Source: a virus
Length of the DNA stretch: 20,899 nt
Virus record (IMG/VR): IMGVR_UViG_3300021371_001263
Span: 1-20,899 of that record
Direction: 5' to 3' (one strand)
How positions within the stretch are numbered: position 1 is the stretch's first letter; every line of letters begins with the position of its first letter. Both the position numbers and the translations under genes were made by a program. Shown here one piece after another: positions 1-8,228 of this stretch. The notes under the pieces were generated by a model. The model did not search any database and was not told the origin of the DNA. It was given only the letters and a program-made list of their open reading frames with translations.

Positions 1-962
1 TAATCGTTAAGGGTCACAAGTCTATTCTGAGATGTATAGAACTTAGTTGCTTTAAATTTAATTGATTCAATTGTCTCTTTCTCTGCACCACCAGTTGCTG
101 GTGTTTGAGTAATTACTTGAGCATTTGCAAAACCATTAATTGATTGACCCATTGAAAATATCTTGGCGCCATCTGCATGTTCTTCGTCTACTACAATATA
201 AGTTACAGTAATGATATCACCATCAAGCAACCCTTTACCAAGTACACCATCACCAAAGTAAATCTCTAAGAACCCGTCTTCATTTTCTTGTGTATAATAT
301 ACTTCTGCTGAAGATGTGATACTAGATACGTTAGTTGATAATGCATATGCAGTTGATGAACCATTAGAAGTCACTTCAACTGATAACTTGCTTCTATCTA
401 CTCTTGCATTTGATAGAACGAATTTTGAATTTTTAATTTGATCATCAAAAACATATTGATCAGTTACATATTGTCCTTGAATAATCTCTACATCTTTATA
501 TGAATATGTTGAACCAGATTGAGTTGGTGTATATGTAGATGTTGTTACAAAATTATAAGGAACACTATCAACAACTGACGTGAACATATGACCTCTTGGC
601 ATTAACATATCTTGTAATGCTGGATTTGTTCCGTCTATGTTGTTGACATTATTAATTGTTACTTCTACTGTAGCAGAAGTTGCCTTTTCTGTTGCTGGTG
701 TAAACCCTAAATCTTTTGCACGTGATACTACGTTCTTTCTGATCTGTGCAGAATCTAAAAACATTTCCGAAGCGGCGATGTTTGTATTAACACCACTAAT
801 GTGTGATGCATATGCAAGTGTGTCGATCAACACTGACATTGAAGAACCTTCAAAATCGTAGTCTTTAAACTTGTCTTGACCCTTTAAAAAAATTTTTATA
901 TTCTCTGCAATTGCATCGAAGTCTAAATCTGTTGCGTTTATTTGTGAACTTTTAACTGCCAT
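1..962 (-). CDS. gp6: Baseplate wedge subunit gp6, C-terminus outside window
   Basis: This reading frame begins at the ATG at 962-960 and stays open to the left edge, giving the first 320 codons; the C-terminal part lies outside the window. The N-terminus has the order typical of T4-like gp6: a DLDFDAI segment, then FLKGQDKFKDYDFEGS around residues 25-40, then a stretch near residues 64-75 containing SEMFLDSAQIRKNVVSRA. In T4, gp6 forms the dimeric ring holding the baseplate wedges together around the hub. The start overlaps the stop of the gp25 gene (TAATG), so the two are probably translationally coupled, and gp6 is last in the leftward baseplate operon seen here. I am sure of the family from these N-terminal motifs; nothing can be said about the C-terminus. 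Confidence 0.9.
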   Translation of the reverse strand, partial: MAVKSSQINATDLDFDAIAENIKIFLKGQDKFKDYDFEGSSMSVLIDTLAYASHISGVNTNIAASEMFLDSAQIRKNVVSRAKDLGFTPATEKATSATVEVTINNVNNIDGTNPALQDMLMPRGHMFTSVVDSVPYNFVTTSTYTPTQSGSTYSYKDVEIIQGQYVTDQYVFDDQIKNSKFVLSNARVDRSKLSVEVTSNGSSTAYALSTNVSSITSSAEVYYTQENEDGFLEIYFGDGVLGKGLLDGDIITVTYIVVDEEHADGAKIFSMGQSINGFANAQVITQTPATGGAEKETIESIKFKATKFYTSQNRLVTLND

Positions 963-1390
963 TATCTCACCCTAGTTACTGTAAAATTTGATGTTTGTTG
1001 TTCTAATCCATTTATAATATTGTAAAATACTCTGACATCTAAGTGATTACTATCAGAACCTATATCAGATATTTCTACAAATACGTTTCTGATTCTAGGT
1101 TCATTTGTAACTAATACGTCTACAATGTCTTTTTCTAGTCTTCTCTTTGCTCTGTTATTCTTTAACTCGAAAAGTGAATTTCTAATACTAGCACCAAAAT
1201 TAGGTTTGAATGGTCTTTCAAATTTATTAGTTAGAACTATATTTCTTACCGATCTTTTAATTGCTTCACTATCTTTCTTTGTTGTTACATCACCAGTTAA
1301 TGGGTGTGCCTTAAATAACATATCAAGATCAGTGTAAACATTCTTGCTTACTGCGTTTATTTTTGCATTTGGTTTTAAATAGTCGGCCAT
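962..1390 (-). CDS. gp25: Baseplate wedge protein gp25
   Basis: 142 residues, close to the usual length of T4-like gp25 (about 130). Recognisable features are NVYTDLD near residues 18-24, HPLTGD at about 29-34, the EAIKRSVRNIVLTN helix around 43-56, and the ERPFKPNFGASIR motif around 58-71. These are hallmarks of the gp25 sheath-initiator family, which is shared with type VI secretion TssE. In the virion gp25 sits in the baseplate inner ring and offers the strand on which the first tail-sheath ring assembles. It lies between the unknown 450-residue baseplate gene (8 nt gap) and gp6 (overlapping TAATG), consistent with co-translation. An opposite-strand frame covering the same bases has no coding character. 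Confidence 0.9.
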   Translation of the reverse strand: MADYLKPNAKINAVSKNVYTDLDMLFKAHPLTGDVTTKKDSEAIKRSVRNIVLTNKFERPFKPNFGASIRNSLFELKNNRAKRRLEKDIVDVLVTNEPRIRNVFVEISDIGSDSNHLDVRVFYNIINGLEQQTSNFTVTRVR

Positions 1391-1398
1391 ACTACTAT

Positions 1399-2751
1399 TT
1401 AGACATCTGTATTATATTTTATGGCAGTAACAGTTCCTTTTTCTGGTGCTACATCAAATACTACCTTATTTCCAAAAATGGGGTGAATAGAGTACGTACT
1501 TGGATCTTGTTTTACACCATCAATAAATACCTTCAACTCACTTCCACTACCAGTTGTATCGAAGTCTGTTGTCTCGCCATCGGCATCATAAAGATCAGTT
1601 GCTCTTGCTTCTACAGAATTATTATTTACTTTAATTTTAGGTTTGTAAGATGAAACTGCTAGTACTCCACCAATTGCTGGTATATTTAGATCAATTGATT
1701 TAGGGAATCCCATCAGTGATAAGAAATCGCAAAATGTAAGCATTAAGAAATCAAAGATTTTGCCTATACCAATCGCATCAAAAAACTTCTTAACTATTTT
1801 AACCCAGTCGAACAATAGTTTCTTTTGCCAGTTTGCTTCAAACTCTTTAATTGCTACTATCTTTTCAGCAATTTCTTGTTCAAAACTTTCGACGTTAGAC
1901 CTGATATCTCCACCAATCATTTTAAGAATATCAAAACCACCAATAGTAAATGTATCTAAGAAGTCTCTACACTCTTTTTTGAATTCTTCGATCTCTTCTA
2001 TTGTTCGTTCTTTTAAATCTCCATATCTTTTTTTAATTGATTCTAATCCATTGTTGATCAACTCTTCAAAATTTAAAGTAAGTAAACTTACCAAAGCATC
2101 TAAACCCAATAAGTCCCATATTTCTTCAAAGATTTTTATAAGTTTTCCGAATACTGCATGAGCAGTGTTGTTTAGATATTTTATAATTTCTACTTTGATG
2201 TATTGCCAAGTCATCTTTGCTCGCCACTCATCACACTTAATACTAAACTCTCCAGTAAATTTTTCAAAATCAAATTTGATACTATCAATTTTTTCTACTA
2301 TTTGTGCTTGAACTTTTGCTTGTTCTTCAGCAGTAAATATCTTTATGATGTTAATTTTGATACCAAACAATGTAAGGTTAAAATCAACTGGTACTAAACT
2401 CGTGATGATCTCTAATATTTTTGCTGGTACATAAATGTGAAAGTCTTGTATAAACTTAGTGATTGCCTCGTTTGCTTCTTTTTGCCAATCTCTTACAGAT
2501 AGTTTTTGCCAATAAGGAGATAAAAGTGATTCTAGTTTCTCTACAAAACCCTCAATCTCTTTAATGACATCTTCTATTTGTTGTCTGACCTCTTCTGCTA
2601 TCTCACTACCTGCTTTGGCCAATTCTGCTTTTAGTTTACTTGGGATAGAAAGAATGTCGTTCAATGCACTAACTAACTCTTCTTTAGTTGGTAAAGAAAA
2701 TATGTCATCTGTCGGACAAGGAAAACTTGTTGGTATAGGTTGAGTTATCAT
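1399..2751 (-). CDS. Unknown helical baseplate-associated protein, 450 aa
   Basis: I do not recognise a named family. The first ~360 residues are rich in charged and hydrophobic heptad-like segments (for example residues 24-80 and 230-320) and look mostly alpha-helical with coiled-coil character; a hydrophobic patch around 325-360 does not read as a classical transmembrane helix. The last ~80 residues change character to beta-rich sequence with short turns (GSGSELKVFIDGVKQDPS, then a terminal VTAIKYNTDV), suggesting a separate small beta domain. The gene sits between gp5 (start overlaps the gp5 stop by one base) and gp25, so a virion or baseplate role is inferred from position alone. It could be a tail-fibre adaptor, hub accessory or tail-internal protein. 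Confidence 0.6.
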   Translation of the reverse strand: MITQPIPTSFPCPTDDIFSLPTKEELVSALNDILSIPSKLKAELAKAGSEIAEEVRQQIEDVIKEIEGFVEKLESLLSPYWQKLSVRDWQKEANEAITKFIQDFHIYVPAKILEIITSLVPVDFNLTLFGIKINIIKIFTAEEQAKVQAQIVEKIDSIKFDFEKFTGEFSIKCDEWRAKMTWQYIKVEIIKYLNNTAHAVFGKLIKIFEEIWDLLGLDALVSLLTLNFEELINNGLESIKKRYGDLKERTIEEIEEFKKECRDFLDTFTIGGFDILKMIGGDIRSNVESFEQEIAEKIVAIKEFEANWQKKLLFDWVKIVKKFFDAIGIGKIFDFLMLTFCDFLSLMGFPKSIDLNIPAIGGVLAVSSYKPKIKVNNNSVEARATDLYDADGETTDFDTTGSGSELKVFIDGVKQDPSTYSIHPIFGNKVVFDVAPEKGTVTAIKYNTDV

Positions 2752-3788
2752 TACGAATTAAGTTTTAGTACCCCACCATTTACGTCAACGATAGGTGCTA
2801 TGATTGATAAAGTTTCTGATGCACTGATATCTAAGTTTTTATCTGAATGAAGTTTAGCATCGCCTTTTACAAGCATATCTGCATCACCATGAATGTCTAT
2901 ATCTGCATCGCCTAATATTTTAATAGTACATTTGCCACCAATCAACACTTCGTCATCTTTGCATATAACTGTGTAGTTGTCGTTGACAACTCTATGTACT
3001 TGTGATCCGTCTTTATGTATTTCATAAAATGTTCCAGATCTATGTTCTACTGCTAATCTTTCATATCCTCTAGTATCGTCCATCTCAACCATGTGGCCAG
3101 ATTCTGTATACAATACTTTGTTAAATGGATATAGTGATTGTCTTTCTATTTCTTTTGGTTTAACTGGTACGTCATCTCTATGCTCATAGGTTCCCGTACC
3201 TCGTGCAAATCTGTTGATGTCTGACTCATCATAGTAATCAGATAAAGGGTAATATGGTAATGTCTTATCTGCTTCTGTGTACTCATCTATCTCACTACCT
3301 TTACCTTCATAGTCTAACTTAAGTGCTTTAGGAGTTTGAGGCGATGTATCAAGTGCTAAAGTCAATTCGTTTGGTCTTGCACCTGCAGGTGGATTTAGTC
3401 CGTCTGTTGTACTTGCATACTCTGATTGTGTCTTTCTTCTTGGATCATTAAATCCTGCTTCAACTGTTCTGTTTATGATTTCGCCTTTTGGTGTTTCTTT
3501 ATATCCACTTTGTGATACACCAGGTGCAACACCCATAACTATAAAGTCTTGCTGATCGTTATCTCTAAACATACCAAAGACTGTTGAACCTTCAACAAGA
3601 CTATGATTGAAACCAAAACCAGATAGACCAGCACTTGTTGTTGGAATTATTACTTGCGACCATGGTAGATCAGGTGAAGCAATGTATTGTTTATTATCAG
3701 TATGTACACCTCGAACACGAACTCTAACTCTACCCACTTTTAGAGGATCATTACGATCTTCAACGACCCCATAATAAAAATTATTCAT
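2751..3788 (-). CDS. gp5: Baseplate central spike gp5, no lysozyme domain
   Basis: 345 residues from the ATG at 3788. The N-terminus (YYGVVEDRNDPLKVGRVRVRV) is the OB-fold of gp5/VgrG-type spike proteins, with DLPWSQVIIPTTSAG following at about 58-72. The C-terminus is a run of short alternating segments (GDADIDIHGDADMLVKGDAK) typical of the triple-stranded beta-helix that forms the cell-puncturing needle. T4 gp5 is 575 residues and carries a lysozyme between these parts; here no lysozyme domain is seen, so the spike is probably purely mechanical. The frame is open for 16 codons further upstream, but the shorter start has a GAGGAG ribosome site ten bases ahead and begins the OB-fold correctly. 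The start overlaps the end of the gp27-like gene by 8 bases. Confidence 0.88.
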   Translation of the reverse strand: MNNFYYGVVEDRNDPLKVGRVRVRVRGVHTDNKQYIASPDLPWSQVIIPTTSAGLSGFGFNHSLVEGSTVFGMFRDNDQQDFIVMGVAPGVSQSGYKETPKGEIINRTVEAGFNDPRRKTQSEYASTTDGLNPPAGARPNELTLALDTSPQTPKALKLDYEGKGSEIDEYTEADKTLPYYPLSDYYDESDINRFARGTGTYEHRDDVPVKPKEIERQSLYPFNKVLYTESGHMVEMDDTRGYERLAVEHRSGTFYEIHKDGSQVHRVVNDNYTVICKDDEVLIGGKCTIKILGDADIDIHGDADMLVKGDAKLHSDKNLDISASETLSIIAPIVDVNGGVLKLNS

Positions 3789-5241
3789 TTGGTAAAAACT
3801 CCTCAGAAAGATTTTTAGCAAAACTTTCTTTTGCACACATCATTGTCATAGTGCCTCTAAATTCACCTGGTGAAAAACTGTGCCTAATCTTAGTGACTAG
3901 ATAACGATTATCATTTAATAAGTCTTCACCCTCTGCACCAACTTCTGGTCTTGGCAATTCTAAATGAATAACTTGCCCTACTGAAACGTCATCTCTCATA
4001 GGAACTGTAACTTTTACAGTATATTGTGATAAGTTCTCTCTAGCGGCAATACCCTCTAAGAATGAGTTATCAGTGTGTTCTTCACCAGTGTATTGACTTG
4101 TATCTTGAAGTTTTGGCGAATCTGAATATGCGTTAGAGTTATTAACTTTGTAATGAGTTTTACCACCTATAAGATATGCTTGATTTAAACTTGTATCAGA
4201 TTGTATTTTGTTTGCTTGATATTCATCATCTGCTACTGGTTCTTGGACACTGTAAATGTCTTCATACTCTTCTGTTCTAATTAAAGGAAATCCAGATAGA
4301 TGCTTATCTTTATTACGATCAAAAGTTTCTTGCATATCATAATAAATTTCTTTTTCTATATTTCTTATAGGATCAAAGACTCTTAAACTCGATGAATACG
4401 TTCCTGTCTTAACACCAGCAAGTGTATCGCCTTTGTGTGGGTATTCAAACTGTAAGATTTTTGAATTGTGTCCACCTTGAGATACATTAGGAGTTTCTTC
4501 TTGTCCCATAACTGCATTCTTTGGTCTGTATGAAAATGACACTGCATGTTCTGTATTGCCAGATAGCATTGTATCTAATGCCATAAATCTAAAACCTCTA
4601 TGCATTGCTTGATAGAAAAACATTGAGTTTCTCCAACCAGCATTTTCTTCATAGTTAGCATTCTCATTTATATACCTAATCAATCTGTTCAAAGACCAAT
4701 TGCCACATACTATTTGTTTGTTTTCTGGATACGACTTATCCCAATATTCGATTGGTGAACTTCCTGTTTGTTGTTCGAACCCACCATGCTTAAGTAGTGA
4801 CTTAAGTAAAATCTCAGAGTACGATCCTCTGAATGTTTGACTGATTCTTTTTTGTTCGCATTGAAAATATCTAGGATCAATAAAATGTATTGCTAAAGAA
4901 TCAGTAGTATAACCAGGCATATTTTGTACATTCGAAGTCTTATAGATTCTAAATGTTTTCTCTGCTTGTTTACCGAATTGTGTACCGTCTTCTTTAACAC
5001 GATACTTAATAGTTAATGATTCTTGACCATAGACTTTATAGTTTCTATGAAAGTTAACACCATCAAAAATAGAAACTCTGCCAGATAAAAATGCATTATC
5101 AATTCCCTCAAATATATCTACTTGAGCAGTGATATTTTTTAATTCGACAACTTCTCTTTCTTGGTTAACAAGAGAAATAGTATCTATTGTAATTTCACCT
5201 GGTAAGAAGTTTCCTTCTTGTGGTTGTGTTCGATCATTCAT
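3781..5241 (-). CDS. gp27: Baseplate hub protein, gp27-like
   Basis: 486 residues, longer than T4 gp27 (391). The beginning (ITIDTISLVNQEREVVELKN, then VDIFEGIDNAFLSGRVSIFDG) is the tube-like beta domain opening of T4-like hub proteins. The end carries a VgrG/gp27-type domain with DDVSVGQVIHLELPRP, then DNRYLVTKIRHSFSPGEFRGTM near residues 440-465. In T4, a gp27 trimer forms the hub cylinder that joins the gp5 spike to the tail tube. Placement directly upstream of gp5 (8-base overlap) and after gp53 matches this role. Similarity to T4 gp27 itself is distant, so the assignment rests on the end motifs plus position; a related hub or gp44-type protein is the alternative. Confidence 0.78.
   Translation of the reverse strand: MNDRTQPQEGNFLPGEITIDTISLVNQEREVVELKNITAQVDIFEGIDNAFLSGRVSIFDGVNFHRNYKVYGQESLTIKYRVKEDGTQFGKQAEKTFRIYKTSNVQNMPGYTTDSLAIHFIDPRYFQCEQKRISQTFRGSYSEILLKSLLKHGGFEQQTGSSPIEYWDKSYPENKQIVCGNWSLNRLIRYINENANYEENAGWRNSMFFYQAMHRGFRFMALDTMLSGNTEHAVSFSYRPKNAVMGQEETPNVSQGGHNSKILQFEYPHKGDTLAGVKTGTYSSSLRVFDPIRNIEKEIYYDMQETFDRNKDKHLSGFPLIRTEEYEDIYSVQEPVADDEYQANKIQSDTSLNQAYLIGGKTHYKVNNSNAYSDSPKLQDTSQYTGEEHTDNSFLEGIAARENLSQYTVKVTVPMRDDVSVGQVIHLELPRPEVGAEGEDLLNDNRYLVTKIRHSFSPGEFRGTMTMMCAKESFAKNLSEEFLPNE
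3799..3804 (-). promoter_or_regulatory. Ribosome binding site deciding the gp5 start
   Basis: On the minus strand this reads GAGGAG, with ten bases to the ATG at 3788-3786. It lies inside the end of the gp27-like gene. It supports the 345-residue gp5 product over the 361-residue alternative starting at 3836. Confidence 0.7.
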
Positions 5242-5978
5242 GATGACATTACTTTTTCAAATCTTCTAACTACCTTTTGTATGATTGCAGGATCGATTAC
5301 TTTAATCAATCGTTTTTCTTCATTCAATTCATATTCATAGTCGTAAAGTGTTACACTAGTATATCCAGCAGTCGGAACATTAGTATAAAGTCCGTTTGTT
5401 TTATTATAATAATGTTTGACACCATCTCTATGTTCTATTATACTTGTTGGTGTCATTGTTTTGTTACTTATTTTTCCTGTGATAGTTTCGCCTGATACAA
5501 ATCCCCTACCTTCAATTGCAATTCTTTTATTTTGAGAATCTACTTCTATGACATTTCCTGTACCACTAATACTAGTTACTTTTTCTCCTAGTAAAAACTT
5601 ACTGACTACGTGTTGACCTGTGTTTGAAGTAGATGTAGATAATATATCTGTTGTATTTGATGCTATTGCATAAACACCAGCATACTTCTGACTGATATAC
5701 TTTTCAAAGGTTTCGTTGTCTTTATGCCAATCGTAATAGTTATCAAAGTCGTTTACTAAGTAGAATGTCCAATGAAGATCACCATCACCATAAAGTTTTG
5801 ATGCTACAATATCTGGTCTTTCACCATCTTGAATCTCATACCTTGTATATTGTACGATACTATCTACTGCTTCTTGCTCAATCTTTGACTTTCTAAAAAA
5901 GTCTTTGATAGATACAATCTTACCATTAGATAATTTATATTGTAATTCTGGAAAGTTTTGAAAGTATTGATTTGCCAT
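5238..5978 (-). CDS. gp53: Baseplate wedge protein gp53
   Basis: 246 residues; T4 gp53 is 196. The N-terminal half shows the gp53 family signature: YFQNFPELQY near residues 5-14, then DIVASKLYGDGDLHWTFYLVND around 57-78, which resembles a LysM-like fold, followed by the DYYDWHKDNETF segment. The middle (about 120-170) is beta-rich (VVSKFLLGEKVT, RGFVSGETITG). The C-terminus contains the KRLIKVIDPAII motif and a final basic helix. In T4, gp53 clamps neighbouring wedges so that the star-shaped baseplate can close. Its stop overlaps the start of the gp27-like gene (ATGA), and its start shares one base with the stop of the gp48-like gene. Confidence 0.85.
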   Translation of the reverse strand: MANQYFQNFPELQYKLSNGKIVSIKDFFRKSKIEQEAVDSIVQYTRYEIQDGERPDIVASKLYGDGDLHWTFYLVNDFDNYYDWHKDNETFEKYISQKYAGVYAIASNTTDILSTSTSNTGQHVVSKFLLGEKVTSISGTGNVIEVDSQNKRIAIEGRGFVSGETITGKISNKTMTPTSIIEHRDGVKHYYNKTNGLYTNVPTAGYTSVTLYDYEYELNEEKRLIKVIDPAIIQKVVRRFEKVMSS

Positions 5979-7138
5979 TAGAAACTAGGACCTCTGCCTT
6001 TATTAGAAGTTGTTCCACTATCTTGTTTATCACTTGTTGATTTTGGTTCAGTATATTTGTTAAGATTAGTATCTTCTCCTAATCTCTTGGTTTCATTTTC
6101 AAATGAATTATTTTCAATTGCTGAAATCTCTCTATAATTACTTTGAGTAAGCATTTTGATTTCTTGAAACTGAAGTGTAAGTGTTGTTTTAACTGGCATA
6201 CCATTTTCATAGGTTGAAAATTTTAAACCACCTGTATGATCTACTTGAGCATTTGTACACACTGCTGGTAGAAACCCATCAATCGCACTTCCTAATGGGC
6301 CATCAAAATAGATATCAAACACATTTGGATATGTAAAATAATCGGCAGTGACACTGTTTGCTTTTAGTACATCACCCACTGCTTCTCCAACACCCTCAAC
6401 ACTTGTACCATCTGTTGTTCCAGGTAGCATTGCCGTTCTGAATGTGTGTATAATGTTTTGCACTTGTGTTGCTTCGTCTTGTGATCTAGGAAAGAATTCA
6501 AAAGTGAAATCCCATGTTCTGAAATCTAGACCTTGAAGTAATTGCTCTTTAAGTGGATTAACTGCAATACCCTTTTTTAAGTTTTCTTGACCACCAGTCA
6601 ACTTGTTAATACCTTGTTGTATCATAGTGGGTAGTACAGTTGCCGCGGCACTTCTCGTTGCTAATCCCAAGTCTGCTTGTGGTGATGCAATTGCTGAAGC
6701 AATCTGCATTAATGCGGCACCCATTCTACTCATATCAGTACCACCATAAGATACACTTGCTTGAGATATTAAAGTGTCTGGTACATATAGTGCAACTGCT
6801 TTACGGCCTTCTGGATCAGTTCCCTCTGTTCCCGTATGTCTTGATCTTGTTTCAAAGACGATGTAATTATGTAAATCGTCGTGATAAGGATAAGTAAACT
6901 CAATCGTTGTATTGCTAGGCGTTTTCTTAATTGCTCTCTTAGTTTTGTTAGATGTGAGTTTATCTAACTCTTTGTTACGACTTAAGATATCTTTGATTGC
7001 TTTTTCTTTCTCTTCACCCAAGGCATCAATTGCAGTATTGTAGTTAATGTTCTGCAATTTACTTTGAATGCCTTTGAATGAATCAACTGCACCTTTGATT
7101 TTATTGAATTTTCCGATTAATTTGTCTATATATGCCAT
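5978..7138 (-). CDS. gp48: Baseplate tail-tube cap protein, gp48-like
   Basis: 386 residues, near the length of T4 gp48 (364). After a charged N-terminal ~75 residues comes a tube-protein-like region: the stretch around DLHNYIVFETRSRH (about 88-101), QLLQGLDFRTWDFTFEFFPRSQDEA (about 199-223), then YPNVFDIYFDGP and LKFSTYENGMPVKTTLTLQFQEI. This pattern (W.FTFEF.PRS..EA, then beta strands) is found in the gp48/gp54 tube-cap and initiator family, which tops the hub so the gp19 tube can polymerise. The last ~35 residues are polar and gly/ser rich. It is the first gene of the leftward operon; a near-consensus late promoter lies about 40 bases upstream. gp54 is the alternative name. Confidence 0.75.
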   Translation of the reverse strand: MAYIDKLIGKFNKIKGAVDSFKGIQSKLQNINYNTAIDALGEEKEKAIKDILSRNKELDKLTSNKTKRAIKKTPSNTTIEFTYPYHDDLHNYIVFETRSRHTGTEGTDPEGRKAVALYVPDTLISQASVSYGGTDMSRMGAALMQIASAIASPQADLGLATRSAAATVLPTMIQQGINKLTGGQENLKKGIAVNPLKEQLLQGLDFRTWDFTFEFFPRSQDEATQVQNIIHTFRTAMLPGTTDGTSVEGVGEAVGDVLKANSVTADYFTYPNVFDIYFDGPLGSAIDGFLPAVCTNAQVDHTGGLKFSTYENGMPVKTTLTLQFQEIKMLTQSNYREISAIENNSFENETKRLGEDTNLNKYTEPKSTSDKQDSGTTSNKGRGPSF

Positions 7139-7141
7139 GAG

Positions 7142-7149
7142 TATAAATA
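7142..7149 (+). promoter_or_regulatory. T4-type late promoter, rightward
   Basis: TATAAATA is an exact match to the T4 late promoter -10 element used by the gp55 sigma factor with gp33 and the sliding clamp. Transcription would begin about 24 bases before the gp4 start at 7180. The position in a 41-base divergent gap, and gp33 encoded in this window, support it. Confidence 0.75.
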
Positions 7150-7174
7150 CACTTAAAATGAATTGTAATACTGT

Positions 7175-7182
7175 TATTTATG
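7175..7182 (-). promoter_or_regulatory. Near-consensus late promoter, leftward
   Basis: On the minus strand this reads CATAAATA, 7 of 8 matches to the T4 late element. It would start transcription about 30 bases before the gp48-like start at 7138. It overlaps the gp4 start codon on the other strand, so the two late promoters face away from each other with overlapping transcribed ends. Confidence 0.55.
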
Positions 7183-7620
7183 TCGTATAGTGGCCGTTTT
7201 AAACCGAAGAACTACAAAAAATATAAAGGTGACCCTACCAAAATCTTTTATCGATCTCTTTTAGAACGTCGATTTATGAAATGGTGTGATGATAATGATA
7301 AAATTATTGAATGGGGAAGTGAAGAAATCGTTATACCATACAGATCGCCTGTTGACAAGAGAGTCCATCGTTACTTTCCTGACTTCTACGTAAAGTACGT
7401 GAACAAAGACAAGCAAACTGTACGAGAAATTATAGAAGTTAAACCTTACAAGCAATTATTTCCCCCTAAAAATCCAAATAGGAGAACTAAGAGATATCTT
7501 ACTGAGGTAACTACATACATGGTCAATCAGGCCAAGTTTAAGGCCGCACAAGAGTATTGTGATGATCGTAAGTATGTGTTTAGAATATTAACTGAGAAAG
7601 AAATCTTACCAAAAAAATGA
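7180..7620 (+). CDS. gp4: Head completion protein gp4 (gp50)
   Basis: 146 residues, close to T4 gp4 (150). Visible family features are the SYSGRFKPKNYKKYKGD start, IFYRSLLERRFMKWCD (about 22-37), IIEWGSEEIVIPY (about 42-54), then HRYFPDFYVKY (about 63-73) and IIEVKPYKQ (about 84-92). The last two resemble a PD-(D/E)XK nuclease core (D...EVKP), as recognised for the T4 gp4 and Tn7 TnsA-like nucleases. In T4, gp4 acts in head completion before tail joining. It is the first gene behind the rightward late promoter, and its stop overlaps the HAD start (ATGA), so the sugar-related genes that follow are probably co-expressed with it. Confidence 0.88.
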   Translation: MSYSGRFKPKNYKKYKGDPTKIFYRSLLERRFMKWCDDNDKIIEWGSEEIVIPYRSPVDKRVHRYFPDFYVKYVNKDKQTVREIIEVKPYKQLFPPKNPNRRTKRYLTEVTTYMVNQAKFKAAQEYCDDRKYVFRILTEKEILPKK

Positions 7621-8228
7621 AAAAATTATATGTATTCGATCTCGATGGTGTAATCATCGACTCTCTCCCAAATATGAAAATATCCTGGGGTGTTGTACAA
7701 CTCAATCATAAGATTGATGTGCCTTTTGAAGAATATGCCAAGCACATTGGTAAACCCTTTTATGATATACTTACAGAAATTGGTATAACAGAAGATCAAA
7801 CCAACATAAAGGCAACTTATGATAAGTCATCATCACAAGGTATTGACGAAGTTAAAATTTATCCTGGTGCTATCGACACTTTAAACACCTTGAAAGAAAG
7901 GGGGTGTAAAATAGCAATCTGTACATCTAAAGATGGAACTAGAGTTAGAGAAATACTCAAAGGTCTAAGAGACGACGGAAAACTATTGCCAGAATTCGAC
8001 TTTGTATGTTCGCCAAAAAGTGGTTTACGTGGAAAACCTTCACCTGATCAATTACTAAATACTATTGCATTCTGTAATGAAGACCCCAAAGACACAATTT
8101 ACATCGGGGACATGATAAGTGATTACGAATGCGCCCTACGAGCAGGGGTAGATTTTATACATGCAAAATATGGATATGGACAAGTGAAATGCGAACACTC
8201 AGTGGACCAGATAAACAAATTAATTTAA
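7617..8228 (+). CDS. HAD-superfamily phosphatase, capped
   Basis: 203 residues with all four HAD motifs: DLDGV (nucleophile D8, acid/base D10), the ICTS strand (T103/S104), K140 in GKPSP, and GDMISD (D165, D169). Residues ~15-80 form a small helical cap (C1 type), as in phosphoglycolate phosphatase and beta-phosphoglucomutase relatives. It probably removes phosphate from a small sugar or sugar-acid phosphate. The gene overlaps gp4 by four bases and is followed directly by a CMP-Kdo synthetase gene, which suggests it dephosphorylates an ulosonic acid 8-phosphate ahead of CMP activation. However, the cellular enzyme for that step, KdsC, lacks a cap, so this cannot be called KdsC from sequence. 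Substrate unknown. Confidence 0.85.
   Translation: MKKLYVFDLDGVIIDSLPNMKISWGVVQLNHKIDVPFEEYAKHIGKPFYDILTEIGITEDQTNIKATYDKSSSQGIDEVKIYPGAIDTLNTLKERGCKIAICTSKDGTRVREILKGLRDDGKLLPEFDFVCSPKSGLRGKPSPDQLLNTIAFCNEDPKDTIYIGDMISDYECALRAGVDFIHAKYGYGQVKCEHSVDQINKLI

Noticed and set aside
7617-8228. Naming the HAD protein KdsC (Kdo-8-phosphate phosphatase)
   Set aside because: KdsC proteins lack a cap domain; this one has a helical cap at about residues 15-80, so only the general HAD phosphatase call is supported.
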